Source: Gracilaria vermiculophylla | Taxonomy: Eukaryota; Rhodophyta; Florideophyceae; Gracilariales; Gracilariaceae | Length of the DNA: 64,000 nt | Direction: 5' to 3' | Assembly: GCA_019155205.2 (NCBI GenBank) | Contig: JAHNZQ020003149.1 | Location: 457,564 to 521,563 of the forward strand | Part shown: positions 52,201 through 61,668 of the stretch, one piece after another | Layout: each line of letters begins with the position of its first letter | How positions within the stretch are numbered: position 1 is the stretch's first letter | Notes under the pieces: model-generated | Told to the model about the DNA's origin: nothing | What the model saw: the letters and a program-made list of their open reading frames with translations, nothing else | Databases searched by the model: none | Program-made: the position numbers and the translations under genes

Positions 52201-52986
52201 AACACTGCGTTCATTAAAGGGATGTTCAACTCAGAACTTGAAGTCTCTAAGTACCTCGGTGCCAGTGTACGTACCGTCAGCGGCGTGCGGGGAACAATCA
52301 AGAAGGCCATAACTGCGAACTCTCAGGGTAACATGCTTGACCGTGACCTTGCTAAGAGCCCGCCGGGTACTTTTCGCGCTGGCTTTGAAGACAAGATTCT
52401 ATTGAGCGACATTGTGTTTTTAAGAGCATGGGTTCCCGTTGAGGCTCCAAGATTTTGTTCGATCGCTACAACTTTGCTTGATAGACAGAGAGATGGTTCT
52501 GGATCATGGAGAATGCGTACGATTCGCGAAGTGCGAGAAGCGAAACAGTTACCGATTCCGTTGTCAAAAGACTCGCTTTATCAGCCAATAGACAGGGCAA
52601 GGCCAGTATTCACACCTTTGCGTCTGTCCAAGAAGCTAGAAAGCTCTCTGCCGTACGCATCGAAACCCAAGAATTTTGCGCGGAAGAGCAGACCGAAAAA
52701 TCTTCCTCCACGTAAGGCTGCTGTTGCGGAAGAAAAGGCGTTGATTCTGGATGAGAAAGAAAGAAGAGAGCGGAAATTTCTGCAGGCTGTGTACACTATT
52801 AGAAATGATAAAATGAAGAGAAGAAAAGAAGCCAAAAGCCAGGCCTTAATGCGTCATAAGAAGCAGGTAGAACGGGACGAGTCAAAGCATTTGGGCGCCC
52901 AAAAAGAACGGAGGAAACGGAAGTATGCAATGCAAGGCGCTCGCGAGGCTCGGGAATTGAAGCGGGCCCGTGGTTCGGATAAGTAA
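49273..52986 (+). CDS. BMS1: BMS1, GTPase of 40S ribosome assembly
   Basis: Nucleolar GTPase of the SSU processome that recruits Rcl1 and acts in early pre-rRNA cleavage. 1237 residues from the ATG at 49273 (in the family range of about 1180-1280). A basic N-terminus precedes the GTPase domain: VVGPQGVGKSTIIRNLVKHY (P-loop, residues 78-97), ITIVAGHRKRITFVE, VADLVLLVIDASFGFEMETF, and TAVLTHLDKLRD-like (THLD in place of NKxD, as in the family). A long acidic Ser/Asp/Glu region (about 390-740) and the C-terminal RIBIOP_C/DUF663 region follow (GQYVRMELQDVPVEFVKFFDP; FKRGVLKSTDPIVMSVGWRRFQ). The Lys/Arg-rich tail suits nucleolar targeting. No intron. Confidence 0.96.
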   Translation: MEAGSVPQQKAHRASRTKSSKKKAKSPGTGGKKQAVAKPGALARRIRLAADRSEKRAFNPALPVDRTGGDAAPRVITVVGPQGVGKSTIIRNLVKHYSKRNIPSITGPITIVAGHRKRITFVEVGPDLSSMIDAAKVADLVLLVIDASFGFEMETFEFLNIAATHGMPKMMAVLTHLDKLRDGKQVRNAKKSFKDRIWAELYDGAKVFYLSGITTGGEYLKREILNLARFISVTKYPNIRWRSDHPYVLADRIEDISPKSLPDSANRTVAAYGYVRGMPLRTAAGMWRLHLAGVGDLSAQNLELLPDPCPAANLKTGQTTKENTPQDGKSRRKISQKERMVYAPMAPEIDGIAFDRDAVYINLAPDDVRFSDKSALVTEDGNLLGTDAEGEESSDGEGEKMIKRLQKVDAAAVDEKLRNATLQLVKGGKEFVSGHIDDMRMRRPANFSTDANDRSTPNGESHQAATKGDKGETGRKYDSDSDSNSGSSSENESDYESDNDSDGNENHNSTDLRVREKAPVDHEDQGHREPESDNESDDVSVSSNSTLEEFGTAEDNDEDISARRWKDLTLKKAEMNLKNGVSPSKALEKYIYGENAGDLETENRDVGSDEDPDNEKEDEEFFRPRNRQKGDGYNTMFPTSVLDDFTRLMPQATRNWVADELACANLRQKRFGTGQRQLNGSATPQEKDHDNEDVDGDFEDLETGENHVGKTLRGEKSQDEEDEQSYMETIKETKIQKKKQFDKDWDTRDVQDNGSDTEEPVNSIKEGRPSLKSRKAARDAEMRTPDPRKLERERFERLRNQEFGELDPESRIILEGIVPGQYVRMELQDVPVEFVKFFDPNCPVVLGGLKSSDDEGKTYVRARIRRHRFKRGVLKSTDPIVMSVGWRRFQTIPIYDIEDQGGRRRYLKYTPEFLHCNATFWAPSVAPGAGVIICQTLGRERTSFRIAGTGVVTELETICRVVKKLKLIGEPVKVHKNTAFIKGMFNSELEVSKYLGASVRTVSGVRGTIKKAITANSQGNMLDRDLAKSPPGTFRAGFEDKILLSDIVFLRAWVPVEAPRFCSIATTLLDRQRDGSGSWRMRTIREVREAKQLPIPLSKDSLYQPIDRARPVFTPLRLSKKLESSLPYASKPKNFARKSRPKNLPPRKAAVAEEKALILDEKERRERKFLQAVYTIRNDKMKRRKEAKSQALMRHKKQVERDESKHLGAQKERRKRKYAMQGAREARELKRARGSDK

Positions 52987-53334
52987 AAAGTGATATAAAG
53001 CGTTCGGGAAATCATTTGATTTCTTGTTTATGGGATGATATTAAACCACAGAAAGATCCGGAGAAACTGACTTGCTTCTGGATCAAACCCTTTGAATTGC
53101 CCTCGAATCAGCCCAATTGCTTTAGAAATCGAATTTTCCAGATATCACCAGTGTCAACATAGTTTATATATCCTTGAACAGCTCATATAGAATTGTTTGA
53201 AACATACACTACAGCGTTGAATATCATGAAGGATAAACTCTTGAACTTTGTGTTTGGCGTTGCTGATCAATTAGAAAATGTTGATGAAGCACGGCCGCGG
53301 GATTGGAGTAATCCCCTAGATAGGATCTGCCAAC
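52987..53334. other. Convergent spacer downstream of BMS1
   Basis: 348 AT-leaning bases without a gene. Confidence 0.4.
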
Positions 53335-53726
53335 TCACAATGCCAAATTCCCATCATCAGCTGTTGGTTTAGCAAGTCCAGTAACAGCGGACTCGAGCGC
53401 AGCAAGCTGCAATGCCGCCTTCCTGTCTTTCTCTTCAATCTACGACATGCAAGTGGGAACGATTATTATCTGTTAGCCATTTCAATTCCTTCTGCTGACC
53501 GTGATGTTTCACAGGAAGCGATGCAAGACAAAACTCTTTCATGATGATTTTGATCTTGAAGTGGTTCCTGTGAAGGAAAAATACTTACCTGATGCCGAAT
53601 CGAATCAATCTTTCGCATCATCGCCTCGTTGACGTTTTTGACATCTTTATGCAGCCAGTAGAAACAGTTCGCACTTCCGACGGCGAGTCCGACCATAAAA
53701 GCCCCTATTTTGGACGGGAGAGCCAT
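53335..53726 (-). CDS. Small spliced membrane protein, unknown function
   Basis: Two proposed exons: 53726-53589 and 53439-53335, joined across a 149-nt intron whose 5' site CAG/GTAAGTAT is perfectly complementary to U1 snRNA; the 3' site is CGTAG. The product is 80 residues. It starts MALPSKIGAFMVGLAVGSANC with a hydrophobic segment at about residues 7-25, followed by a soluble helical part (VKNVNEAMMRKIDSIRHQ, then EEKDRKAALQLAALESAV). The layout resembles small inner-membrane or MICOS-like mitochondrial proteins but I recognise no family. Without splicing the frame would run on 40 residues, so the intron is an inference from splice signals and the sensible coiled-coil continuation. Confidence 0.55.
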
Positions 53727-55248
53727 TCAGATGGAGCTGTGGTCACAGCGGTGAGCTGGCTTGTAGAGAAAAACAGAGCGATCCTTAGGCTCACATGTAT
53801 TGCCAAGGCGATACTCGCTGGGGACTCGCAGCTCTGGTCTGATATGAGGCCAGTGTTTAGGAAACATTTTCGGTACACTTTTGTCAATTTCCTGAAATAG
53901 CCCCATGGTGGCCATAATGCAAATATTACAGCCAGAAATACTCAAGCTTTTAAATTGATTACAAGAACAAACGGATTTACGCACTAAATCTTGTGCAATA
54001 GCAAAAACTTAAGAATGCAAACACTGCTTTGCGCGAGCGTCAAGGCGATAGTCAATACATGAATCATTGGTTATAAAGTGAAACAGGTATTTTCATTGTT
54101 CCAGCAACATGAAACGGAACAATGGGTTGAGAAACTCCATATCTTAGTTGATGCCGATCAAGAAGAAAGTGGATACCACCTCGTAATCAAGTCCCGAATT
54201 ACTCTGGATATTTTTTGCAGTTTTAGAGCTTCCCCAATATTGGCCTCATACAGTATGAGGCCAATTGTCGTGTAGACACAACTAACGTAAAAGTACATAC
54301 TGTTGATTATCTTACCATATAATTAATATTACAAAAATTTCAAGCTTTCCGTGGTTCGTTGACCTTTCGGAACCCATACCAATTACATCGACTTGCTTCC
54401 CCCGTGAGGCCCGTTTTATCGAATCAAGAACTTCTTTAACGTTGTGCGAAACGCAACTACCAAATCAACTGATTTATATAGCATCAAAGGCTCTATCAAA
54501 TCAGTTAGGTGTCGATATGATTCAGTTAACTTCTGTTGAACTTCACGGCCGAGCCACGGGCGCACCAACGAAATACAAAGCTATGATCTCACAGGGATGG
54601 AAGACAAAAAAGCGTACTACATAGACGGCTCGAGAAGTATGTATTCATTAACCAAGTGGGTCCTAAAAGAATTCCGCCTAACGAAAGTCTCTTAGTCTCA
54701 TAACGCAGTATGGGTTTACCTGAAGACATGTAATTCTTCCTGCCAAGGTGCAGATGAGCGGCACGCCACGTATTACTACAAGGATTTGTTTCAATTAGTT
54801 TCCGGGTTTTGAAGGACACACGATCGGGTTTTTTCTCTTCATCCACTTGAAAGGGCCCATGCAAGACTAACGGAGACCGCCGTTGCATCAATTTTTTTCA
54901 CAAACCAAGTTTGTGAGATCATAGGCCGTGGGTGCGACGTGCTATGGCCCCATTAAATTCGAATCCTGGCTGAGGAGATATTGATAATAATTAAGACTAT
55001 AGAAGATGTTTGGGAAACCGATACCACGAGTAACAACGGAAACGTGAAAAGCAACCCCTGACCCACGAGAGTCCAATCTGCTCAACATTTCCACAAGCTG
55101 AATCAATAATGAAGAAAACAATTTGAGCTCGTAATCGTCCGACGAGCAGAATAATCTCTGACGCATCCTTACTGTTCACCAGTCAGACCTTCTTATCTCA
55201 AGTGTCGAGGGTTGCGTTTTCACAAACATAAAAATCGGTCAAGCATCA
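53727..55248. other. Intergenic region, 1.5 kb, AT-rich
   Basis: No gene supported; open frames are short and lack domains. The only clear structure is a perfect hairpin at 54239-54265. The right end should hold the promoter of the glycosyltransferase gene. Confidence 0.5.
54239..54265. repeat. Perfect 12-bp inverted repeat with a 3-base loop
   Basis: ATTGGCCTCATA, loop CAG, then TATGAGGCCAAT. It would form a stable hairpin as RNA or a cruciform as DNA. Function unknown. Confidence 0.9.
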
Positions 55249-56955
55249 ATGGCCGACAAAAATTCCCAAGCCTGTGACTCCAGTTGTATGAGAAGGGCGA
55301 TAAAGACACCGGATATCAGAACAAACAAAATGATCCTAATGCTCTTTGCAGCACTTTTTGCATTACCTTCAGTTGTTTCGGTGGCTGCCAAAGCCTTCGT
55401 AATAACATCTCCAACAGTTGATAGTACCGGGGTCGTTCGAGTTGAAATAAGTGCAGAACGAAACAGCTGGCCATTTCTTTACCCAGCAAAAATTAGAAAG
55501 GTCCCGGCAACATGGAACCGATACACTTCTCCATGGTACGTCCCGGATCGTGTGCGATTCCTGACGCTGGAAGAGTCGAGATATCGAGTTCTGTATTCTC
55601 CTGTTCGTCCTGCAGCTAGCGATGGCCTTGGTCATTGCTCGGCCATAATGAATGCGGAAATTGGTGTCGCGTTGCGATTGGGCTTATCTTATTCGCACCG
55701 AGTATCCACTCATGGCAGTTTAACAAAAGACAATCCAAACGCAGTTGAAGAATTCTTTGGTTGGGGCCATGGTCAAATCCCAAGGGAATTCATCCGAGAT
55801 TCGTTTTGTAAATCTTCTCTAAACTTTTCTCACAAGACATGCCATGTTTGCGAGGGCCTGAAGAGAAACACTTCGTTCCCGGTTTTACACTTCAAGCATC
55901 TTGTTGAGCTTCCGTACAATCTAACCTATGGAAGGACAAGATGTGTAAGATCGGGGAATCCTTTGCTGAAAAATGTATGCAAGGAACAACAAGAATCATT
56001 TATGAAGCAGAATAACAGATCACATACCATTTTCCAGATGCCTCTGCTCACCTGTGGCTCCAATCCTGCAGATTCGTTCTTTGACCGAACAACGAGAGCT
56101 TACTTGTTCAACAGTTACTGGGATCAACACGGTGCAAAGGGCATTCATAAAAATGCAAGTGACACCGTAACTCAAAGCAACCTCATGCAGAATTACAATA
56201 TTCCAATTCTTCAGGTTTCAGGCAGAAAGAAGGTTATAGACTATCCGGAGCATGCCTTAAACATCGCGATTCATGCCCGACGCGGAGATTTCTTCAAGGA
56301 GGCCAAGCGCAACATGGTTTCCACTGCAGCATTTGGTCGGGTCTTGAGAGATTTCATGGCTATTGTACAAGAACGTGGTGGTATATTTTCTCGCATGCCA
56401 ATCGTTGTTCACATGTATTCCGAAGGTGCGCCTAAAGAGAAAAATCGGTTCGAAGGGCATGATATTTCGCGAATGACAGAACTTTACATGGATTCGGATG
56501 GGAAAGTGCGCGATGAGAAATGGGTGACTCAAACAATAAGAGCCTCCGGTACAGCCGAGATTCCGAGCAATACATCTGTTAACCATTCTCAGGATGTAGA
56601 TTCAAAGAAACTCCGCCGCTTATTATTGTTTCCTGGTGGCCTCAGAGTCAAGTTCCACATCGCCGCTGACACCCTGCAATCTATGCATGAGATGATTTCT
56701 GCAGATGTATTCATTGGCAGCGAATCTGGATTGAGCATGCACATTGTATCGACTATGTCTCGTGGATTGTACTTTCTACCCACTCGGTTGGCGTCATATG
56801 AATTTGAATGCTGCCAAGCAACATTTCATCCTGAAAGCGGTGCTCTGATTGACCCAGAAAGTGTGAAGCTGTTCTGGGATGCATTTGCTGAAGCAAATGA
56901 GGCCTCTGCGACTCGTGCTTACTATGCTTACAAGACCCAAAACATACGGCGTTAG
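55249..56955 (+). CDS. Secretory-pathway fucosyltransferase-like glycosyltransferase
   Basis: 568 residues from the ATG at 55249. A signal anchor lies at about residues 28-50 (MILMLFAALFALPSVVSVAA), so a type II Golgi or ER membrane protein or secreted form is likely. Many N-X-S/T sites and Cys residues support a luminal domain. The segment ALNIAIHARRGDFFKEAKRN resembles the HxRRxD motif that binds GDP in fucosyltransferases of the GT11/GT23/O-FucT group. ADVFIGSESGLSMHIVSTMS resembles their C-terminal donor-binding region. The exact family and acceptor are not known. Probable role in making cell-wall or secreted polysaccharides or glycoproteins. Confidence 0.65.
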   Translation: MADKNSQACDSSCMRRAIKTPDIRTNKMILMLFAALFALPSVVSVAAKAFVITSPTVDSTGVVRVEISAERNSWPFLYPAKIRKVPATWNRYTSPWYVPDRVRFLTLEESRYRVLYSPVRPAASDGLGHCSAIMNAEIGVALRLGLSYSHRVSTHGSLTKDNPNAVEEFFGWGHGQIPREFIRDSFCKSSLNFSHKTCHVCEGLKRNTSFPVLHFKHLVELPYNLTYGRTRCVRSGNPLLKNVCKEQQESFMKQNNRSHTIFQMPLLTCGSNPADSFFDRTTRAYLFNSYWDQHGAKGIHKNASDTVTQSNLMQNYNIPILQVSGRKKVIDYPEHALNIAIHARRGDFFKEAKRNMVSTAAFGRVLRDFMAIVQERGGIFSRMPIVVHMYSEGAPKEKNRFEGHDISRMTELYMDSDGKVRDEKWVTQTIRASGTAEIPSNTSVNHSQDVDSKKLRRLLLFPGGLRVKFHIAADTLQSMHEMISADVFIGSESGLSMHIVSTMSRGLYFLPTRLASYEFECCQATFHPESGALIDPESVKLFWDAFAEANEASATRAYYAYKTQNIRR

Positions 56956-58115
56956 AACACGCTTTATTAGGGCATGCTCTCCAAACGCTATGCAACCATT
57001 TGTCGCCTTAATCCTGAAGGCAATCATGCCCATGGTAGAACTCACTACGATTGTGCGGTCATCGTTCTTTATCATGAACTCCATGCCTGGGCGACGAACA
57101 TGGCGCTCGCAAACATTCAAAGTGAGTATCACCTCATGCGACCCCAGTATGTTTCACAAAACTCACATTCAATACAAGAGAATGGATCTCATTCTCTGCC
57201 TTTAACATACGCTCCTGTTTTTGTTGATTGGACTGCTAGCGACTGTGATATTCTATTTCAGGGGTGATGTCTTACTGTCATTCGTCTCCAACACTCGGCA
57301 ATGAATGAAGTCAGACTAGAGCATTCTCACATACGTTCGTACACCATCTAGCGAATGCATTAACAATCAATCCGAATAAATAGTCTCATGACAATATTTT
57401 ATAAAGTATATGGATCCCTCCCACCCTGCCTGTTGATGAACCTCAATGCCTCGTAATTAATGTAATAGTCTTTTTCAGGATTTGTGTGCAATTACGGCTC
57501 GCAATGAACCACAGCTATAGAATCTCTCTCTCTCTCTCTCTTTCCAGCTATGCAGTTTATTGCGATAAAAAACCTTTCCATTCGATCCTCATTTCTGAAA
57601 AGGAAACTTGAATTGTTTTCACATTCAGTGGAATGACGCTTGTTGACGCCTAGCGATTGAAACGAGTTGATGGTTCCAACTATAAACACGTTCATCCCCG
57701 GTTTGATGCATGAAGGCTTTTGACAGGTTTAGAGTTTCAGAGTAGCAAGTCAACCTGAGAGTAATGTATATAACGTGGCGCAGCCTACTTTTTGGAGGTA
57801 CACAGCTTTCCAGTAAAAATGAAGGAAAAAACGAAGGCAAATGGACACTGACAATTAAGCAAGCCTCGTAAAATGTTGGTTTGGAAGAAAAGTAAGGTTT
57901 ACGATCACTTCGTGGGGCTAGTTACGTCTACGTCCGCAAGGATGCTCAAGGCAAATTGGGTGTTAAGTGGCAACATATGCATCACCGGGATAGAAGACCG
58001 TGGAAAAGTCGTGCTTGTGGGAGCGTCCACCAGCTAAGAATATGTATGAACAGATGAAACGAACAGTCTCTCTCAGGAGCAACTGGAGAAGCCAAAGCGA
58101 GAACAACGGACGCAA
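56956..58115. other. Intergenic region with a (CT)n run
   Basis: 1.16 kb between a plus and a minus gene. A (TC)10 microsatellite lies at 57523-57542. Two overlapping frames just after the stop at 56955 lack a domain. No gene is called. Confidence 0.5.
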
Positions 58116-58943
58116 CTAATTCTTGACAATCTTTGTATGTGCAAACCATTCTTCCAATACCTCGGGACAATCGCATTCGACATGCCGTTCTAGCTCATGC
58201 AGGTGTTCGAATGTGGCACTGCACTTCGGACAAACAGCGGCCACAATACGGGCACGGCCATAATCGTCCGTGCCTTCAACGAGAGAGCCCGTTCGCTTCA
58301 GAGGGGGTTGCTGATCGATATCGCAGCTGTGGGGAGTGCGTAAAGGACCGTAGTTGGAATTACATCTTGAACAGTATTGATGCATGGTGATAGCCGAGCG
58401 AGCGAGTTGCCTTGCGATGTGCATGCCGTCGGCGCCATTGTTTCGTACTACGTTTAGAGATGCTCCTCGTACCTTGAACGCGTCAGCGGCGACCTGAATG
58501 GCCCTCCACATGGCCATATTTTCGGAGGACGATGGGTGGTCAGGTTCGAAGTCGTTTGATTGTGTAGATGATGCAGGGTCATTTATGAGATCCACCAGCA
58601 CATCATCATCACAGATGACATGCACATGCTGCAAACAAATGCAGTTGCATAGCTGCAGTGCGCTTAAAAGGGCCTTCAAACTGGCCGTGCGATAGCTTTG
58701 AAATGAGGCCGCGAGTGGCTGAGCGATGCGCACTTGATGCTCGGGGCAATGCAGATACACCGCAAAAGAAGAGGCGGGGGTTGTTTGCGGAGACGGCTCT
58801 TGCGAAGGAGATCCTGGAAGGAACAGGGCAGAGCAGAAGATTTGGGTCGGTAGGAAGTTGGGATCATCGCCGCAGTCCTCGAGAGAACAGGACGCCCAAA
58901 CGTCTAGAGACGCTTGTTCCTTGTTGCCGTGCAGTGTGGGCAT
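58116..58943 (-). CDS. RNase H-like domain with C-terminal zinc-finger region
   Basis: 275 residues from the ATG at 58943. A ribonuclease H fold is suggested over about residues 60-190: strand SFAVYLHCPEHQVRIAQPL, helix YRTASLKALLSALQLC (where RNase HI has TNNRAELxAxxxAL), strand VHVICDDDVLVDLIND (RNase HI VxIxTDSxYVxxxI), helix MAMWRAIQVAADAF, strand ASLNVVRNN, and helix MHIARQLARSAI. One acidic position (Asp in the CDDD strand) is kept; the Glu of the helix is Ser and the last Asp seems absent. The C-terminus has YCSRCNSNY...H.C and CPKCSATFEHLHELERHVEC, a C2H2-like finger. It matches the protein at 24959-26185 in design. Function unknown, perhaps nucleic-acid binding. Confidence 0.5.
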   Translation of the reverse strand: MPTLHGNKEQASLDVWASCSLEDCGDDPNFLPTQIFCSALFLPGSPSQEPSPQTTPASSFAVYLHCPEHQVRIAQPLAASFQSYRTASLKALLSALQLCNCICLQHVHVICDDDVLVDLINDPASSTQSNDFEPDHPSSSENMAMWRAIQVAADAFKVRGASLNVVRNNGADGMHIARQLARSAITMHQYCSRCNSNYGPLRTPHSCDIDQQPPLKRTGSLVEGTDDYGRARIVAAVCPKCSATFEHLHELERHVECDCPEVLEEWFAHTKIVKN

Positions 58944-59482
58944 CAAGACGGGACCGTGCGGAAAAGGGCGGGGCGAAATGAGCCGGGATGGGAAGGAAAG
59001 GGGCGGGGCGAAATGAGCCGGGATGGGAAGGAAAGGGGCGGGGTGTACGCTGACACGGACGGGGGTTTAAATGATGTAGACGGTGGGGCGTGGAGGGAAA
59101 CGGCGTCGGGCGCATCAGGAAGGCAACTGTGGCTTGAACACGCCATTCGTGGTGTTGAGTACCACGGCCCTGCTGGCAGGCGATGTACAGCTTCCACCCG
59201 TGGCGGGCTCCACTACAAGTACAGACAGATCACACGCGAGTCGAAACGTCGCCGACGTGCACGCGCTGTGCAAATCGCGTCCGCACCGTGCCCGCCCGCA
59301 CCTGACCCGCCTCTGCCAACGCGGCAACGAGGTCCCACCAGAGTCCGCCGACGGCAATGGCAGTACACGCAGCCTCCCGCGCCCCCGCTCGACGTCGGCC
59401 AGAGCGCCGGCCTAACGGGTGTGGCGCTGCGCCTCTGGCCCCGACAGCCCTCCGCCAGCCGCCGCTGCTTCTTGCCCCGTAA
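58944..59482. promoter_or_regulatory. Divergent promoter region with GC-box tandem repeat
   Basis: 539 bases between the RNase H-like gene and the DNA glycosylase. The part next to the RNase H-like gene contains the 35-bp repeat described separately. The part next to the glycosylase is GC-rich. Confidence 0.5.
58966..59043. repeat. 35-bp tandem repeat, 2.2 copies, each with a GGGCGGGG box
   Basis: Copies start at 58966, 59001 and 59036 (partial). Each starts with a GGGCGGGG word like a eukaryotic GC box, followed by CGAAATGAGCCGGGATGGGAAGGAAAG. It lies within 100 bases upstream of the RNase H-like gene start. Confidence 0.9.
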
Positions 59483-60283
59483 ATGTTCACCCTCAGCGCC
59501 GCCAGAGCGTCTGTTCGCGCTCGCTGTTGTGCTTTCCAGCTGCCATCCCTGCTGCGCTTCGGGCAGCAAGCCGCCGACGGCGAGCAATCCCCAACCTCGG
59601 CCACGTGCGCCTTTCCATTTCCCGTGCCAATTGCAAACGGCAGACCGTCCGCAACGTTGCTGACCGCTTCTGCCATGGCCCGTGCGCCGAAGCGCCAAAA
59701 GAAGGACACTCGATGTGAGTGGTGCCTTACAGCGCCGGACTATATCCGGTACCACGACGAAGAATGGGGCGTTCCCGTTTACGATGACCGCAAAATGTTT
59801 GAATTTCTTTTGCTTGAGGGCTTCCAGGCGGGTCTCAGTTGGCTCACTGTGCTCCGGAAGCGAGACGCCTTTGCCAACGCTTTCCACGATTATGATGTTG
59901 ACCAGATTGTGCGCATGACAGAACAGGACATTACGCGCTTGCAGCAGGACGCCTCTATCATTCGACACAAGTTGAAGATCCGTGCTGCAATCAACAATGC
60001 AAGAGTCGTCATCGCCATGAGAGAGGAGGGTATTGGCCTCGCGCATTACTTTTGGAACTGGGTTGACTACGTTCCCCAACGCAATTGTGAGAATGGGCAG
60101 TGGCTTTCTAAGAATGAGCTCTCTGACGAGATTGCAAGTGATCTGAAAAAAAGGGGTTTCAAGTTCGTTGGCAGCACCATCATTTACGCTCATTTGCAGG
60201 CCACTGGGGTGATCAACGACCACGCCCCGCGCTGTCCAAGGTATAAGCAAGTTCAAAAGCTCATCAAGAAGCGAACCAAGTGA
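59483..60283 (+). CDS. DNA-3-methyladenine glycosylase I (Tag family)
   Basis: Removes 3-methyladenine from DNA at the start of base excision repair. 266 residues from the ATG at 59483. The catalytic part begins at the second in-frame ATG (59675). It shows the Tag zinc ligands: Cys in RCEWCL, His in RYHDEEWGVPV, and the His and Cys in INDHAPRCPRY. The helix with FEFLLLEGFQAGLSWLTVLRKRDAF contains the catalytic Glu region, and SIIRHKLKIRAAINNA is the family IVRNxxKIxAxxxNA motif. The first 64 residues (MFTLSAARASVRARCCAF...) have few acids and look like an organelle presequence, so longer and shorter forms could be targeted to organelle and nucleus. Confidence 0.95.
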   Translation: MFTLSAARASVRARCCAFQLPSLLRFGQQAADGEQSPTSATCAFPFPVPIANGRPSATLLTASAMARAPKRQKKDTRCEWCLTAPDYIRYHDEEWGVPVYDDRKMFEFLLLEGFQAGLSWLTVLRKRDAFANAFHDYDVDQIVRMTEQDITRLQQDASIIRHKLKIRAAINNARVVIAMREEGIGLAHYFWNWVDYVPQRNCENGQWLSKNELSDEIASDLKKRGFKFVGSTIIYAHLQATGVINDHAPRCPRYKQVQKLIKKRTK

Positions 60284-61668
60284 TGATTTTGCACCTGCAG
60301 GTTTAATGATGCGGACGAGTGTCGAGCAAGAAGGGGGTATGATCCACCTCTCTTGCAGGCTTTGTTTTATTCTGTGCAGCATCGCGTGGCTCCTGAGCAC
60401 CATAGTGTTTTTTCGTCTTTCGGAGCAGACGTCAGGTCCAGTGTTGACGATGCACCTCGGCCAATTCGCAAATGTGCGATGAACGGGAGATGCGAAGGAC
60501 TTTTATCGTCAATTACGGCAGCCGCGGATGGTAACTGAAAAAGGTTTCATAGACAACCAGGTGGTACTCGCCTTGGCGCACGCTTTTCATCGCGTTCATA
60601 TCTTATCGCACTGGACGAGAGCTGATTGCTTCGCGGTCCTTAGAAACCAAAGTCGTTTGAGTGTGATTACCAAATCAGAACAAATTTGATTTCGACATCA
60701 AGTCCAAGATGATCAATACCGCTATTCACTCTCCGTTCGCTTGCCGTACGTCGCGAGCGCATGCCAATCGGTCGTCGTTGAATGAAAGCGGCATTGCAAA
60801 GTCTCCCACGTCATATAGGGAATGCAAATGCATGCCGAGAATGCATTGCATTGGCAAGACGAATGATGAGATTTCCTCTCCATACCTGAGCTGCGCTTCA
60901 TTGACTGGGATTGTCCAGCAGTGCGACAAGCGCGTTATATCGATAACCTGGTGCGATAGCGAGTCATATTACCATACCTGTTTTCGGTTTCTGAACAAAT
61001 GCGAGGCTATTCGCTGAGGAAGGTTGTCGCCTGCGAGCAGATGCGATTTAGTCAATCATATTCTTCAACTGGTCAGCGTTTTGTTTCTGAGAGGGCGGCT
61101 GTACACACGGGGATGTTTGTGGGCGAGTGATGCTACGCGACATGATGGAGGTATGTGGTTCCAAGTTGGGTCCATCTGCGCAAAATTTTGCTCACGGCGC
61201 CACATATCACGTTGATTTATGTTCTCTTTGTCGCTCCTACCTTATGTTGCTCGTAAGTCACGGAAAGACTAAGCAACGCTACAATTTCGCACTCTTGTTG
61301 ATAGCCGTGTCCGAGTGTCAGGCAAGCCTGTGGCATAGAAAATCTATTCTATGATCGAAGTCATAACCTCCCTTTGTCAGAAATGAATGTTCTGTCTCGC
61401 ATGGAGGATCTCAGCGTTCACAAAGTGCGTTGTTTGCAATACCGGTTCTGCGGGCCAAGCAGCCCCTGTTCAGCTTAAGAATGCTTTTACCCATAATTGA
61501 CGTGGGCCAAATCGCAATCTGTCTCAAGTTCTCACTAAAAAGCAGAGCTTCCGCCCCTCTGAAAAGCAGTATCGAATCGCTCAGCGTTAAGATACTGCGG
61601 TCCCGATGGGGAACAGGCATTTGGTACCTTCATAAATCAAACTTTATGAGGATAAGCGTTATGCCACG
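60284..61668. other. Intergenic region, 1.4 kb
   Basis: Only short frames without domains. A 20-base direct or inverted repeat was looked for and not seen. The last part should hold the promoter of the GT61-like gene. Confidence 0.45.

Noticed and set aside
53581..53591. ATACTTACCTG on the plus strand, the 5' word of U1 snRNA
   Set aside because: It is the reverse complement of the consensus 5' splice site of the small minus-strand gene, and no snRNA structure follows.
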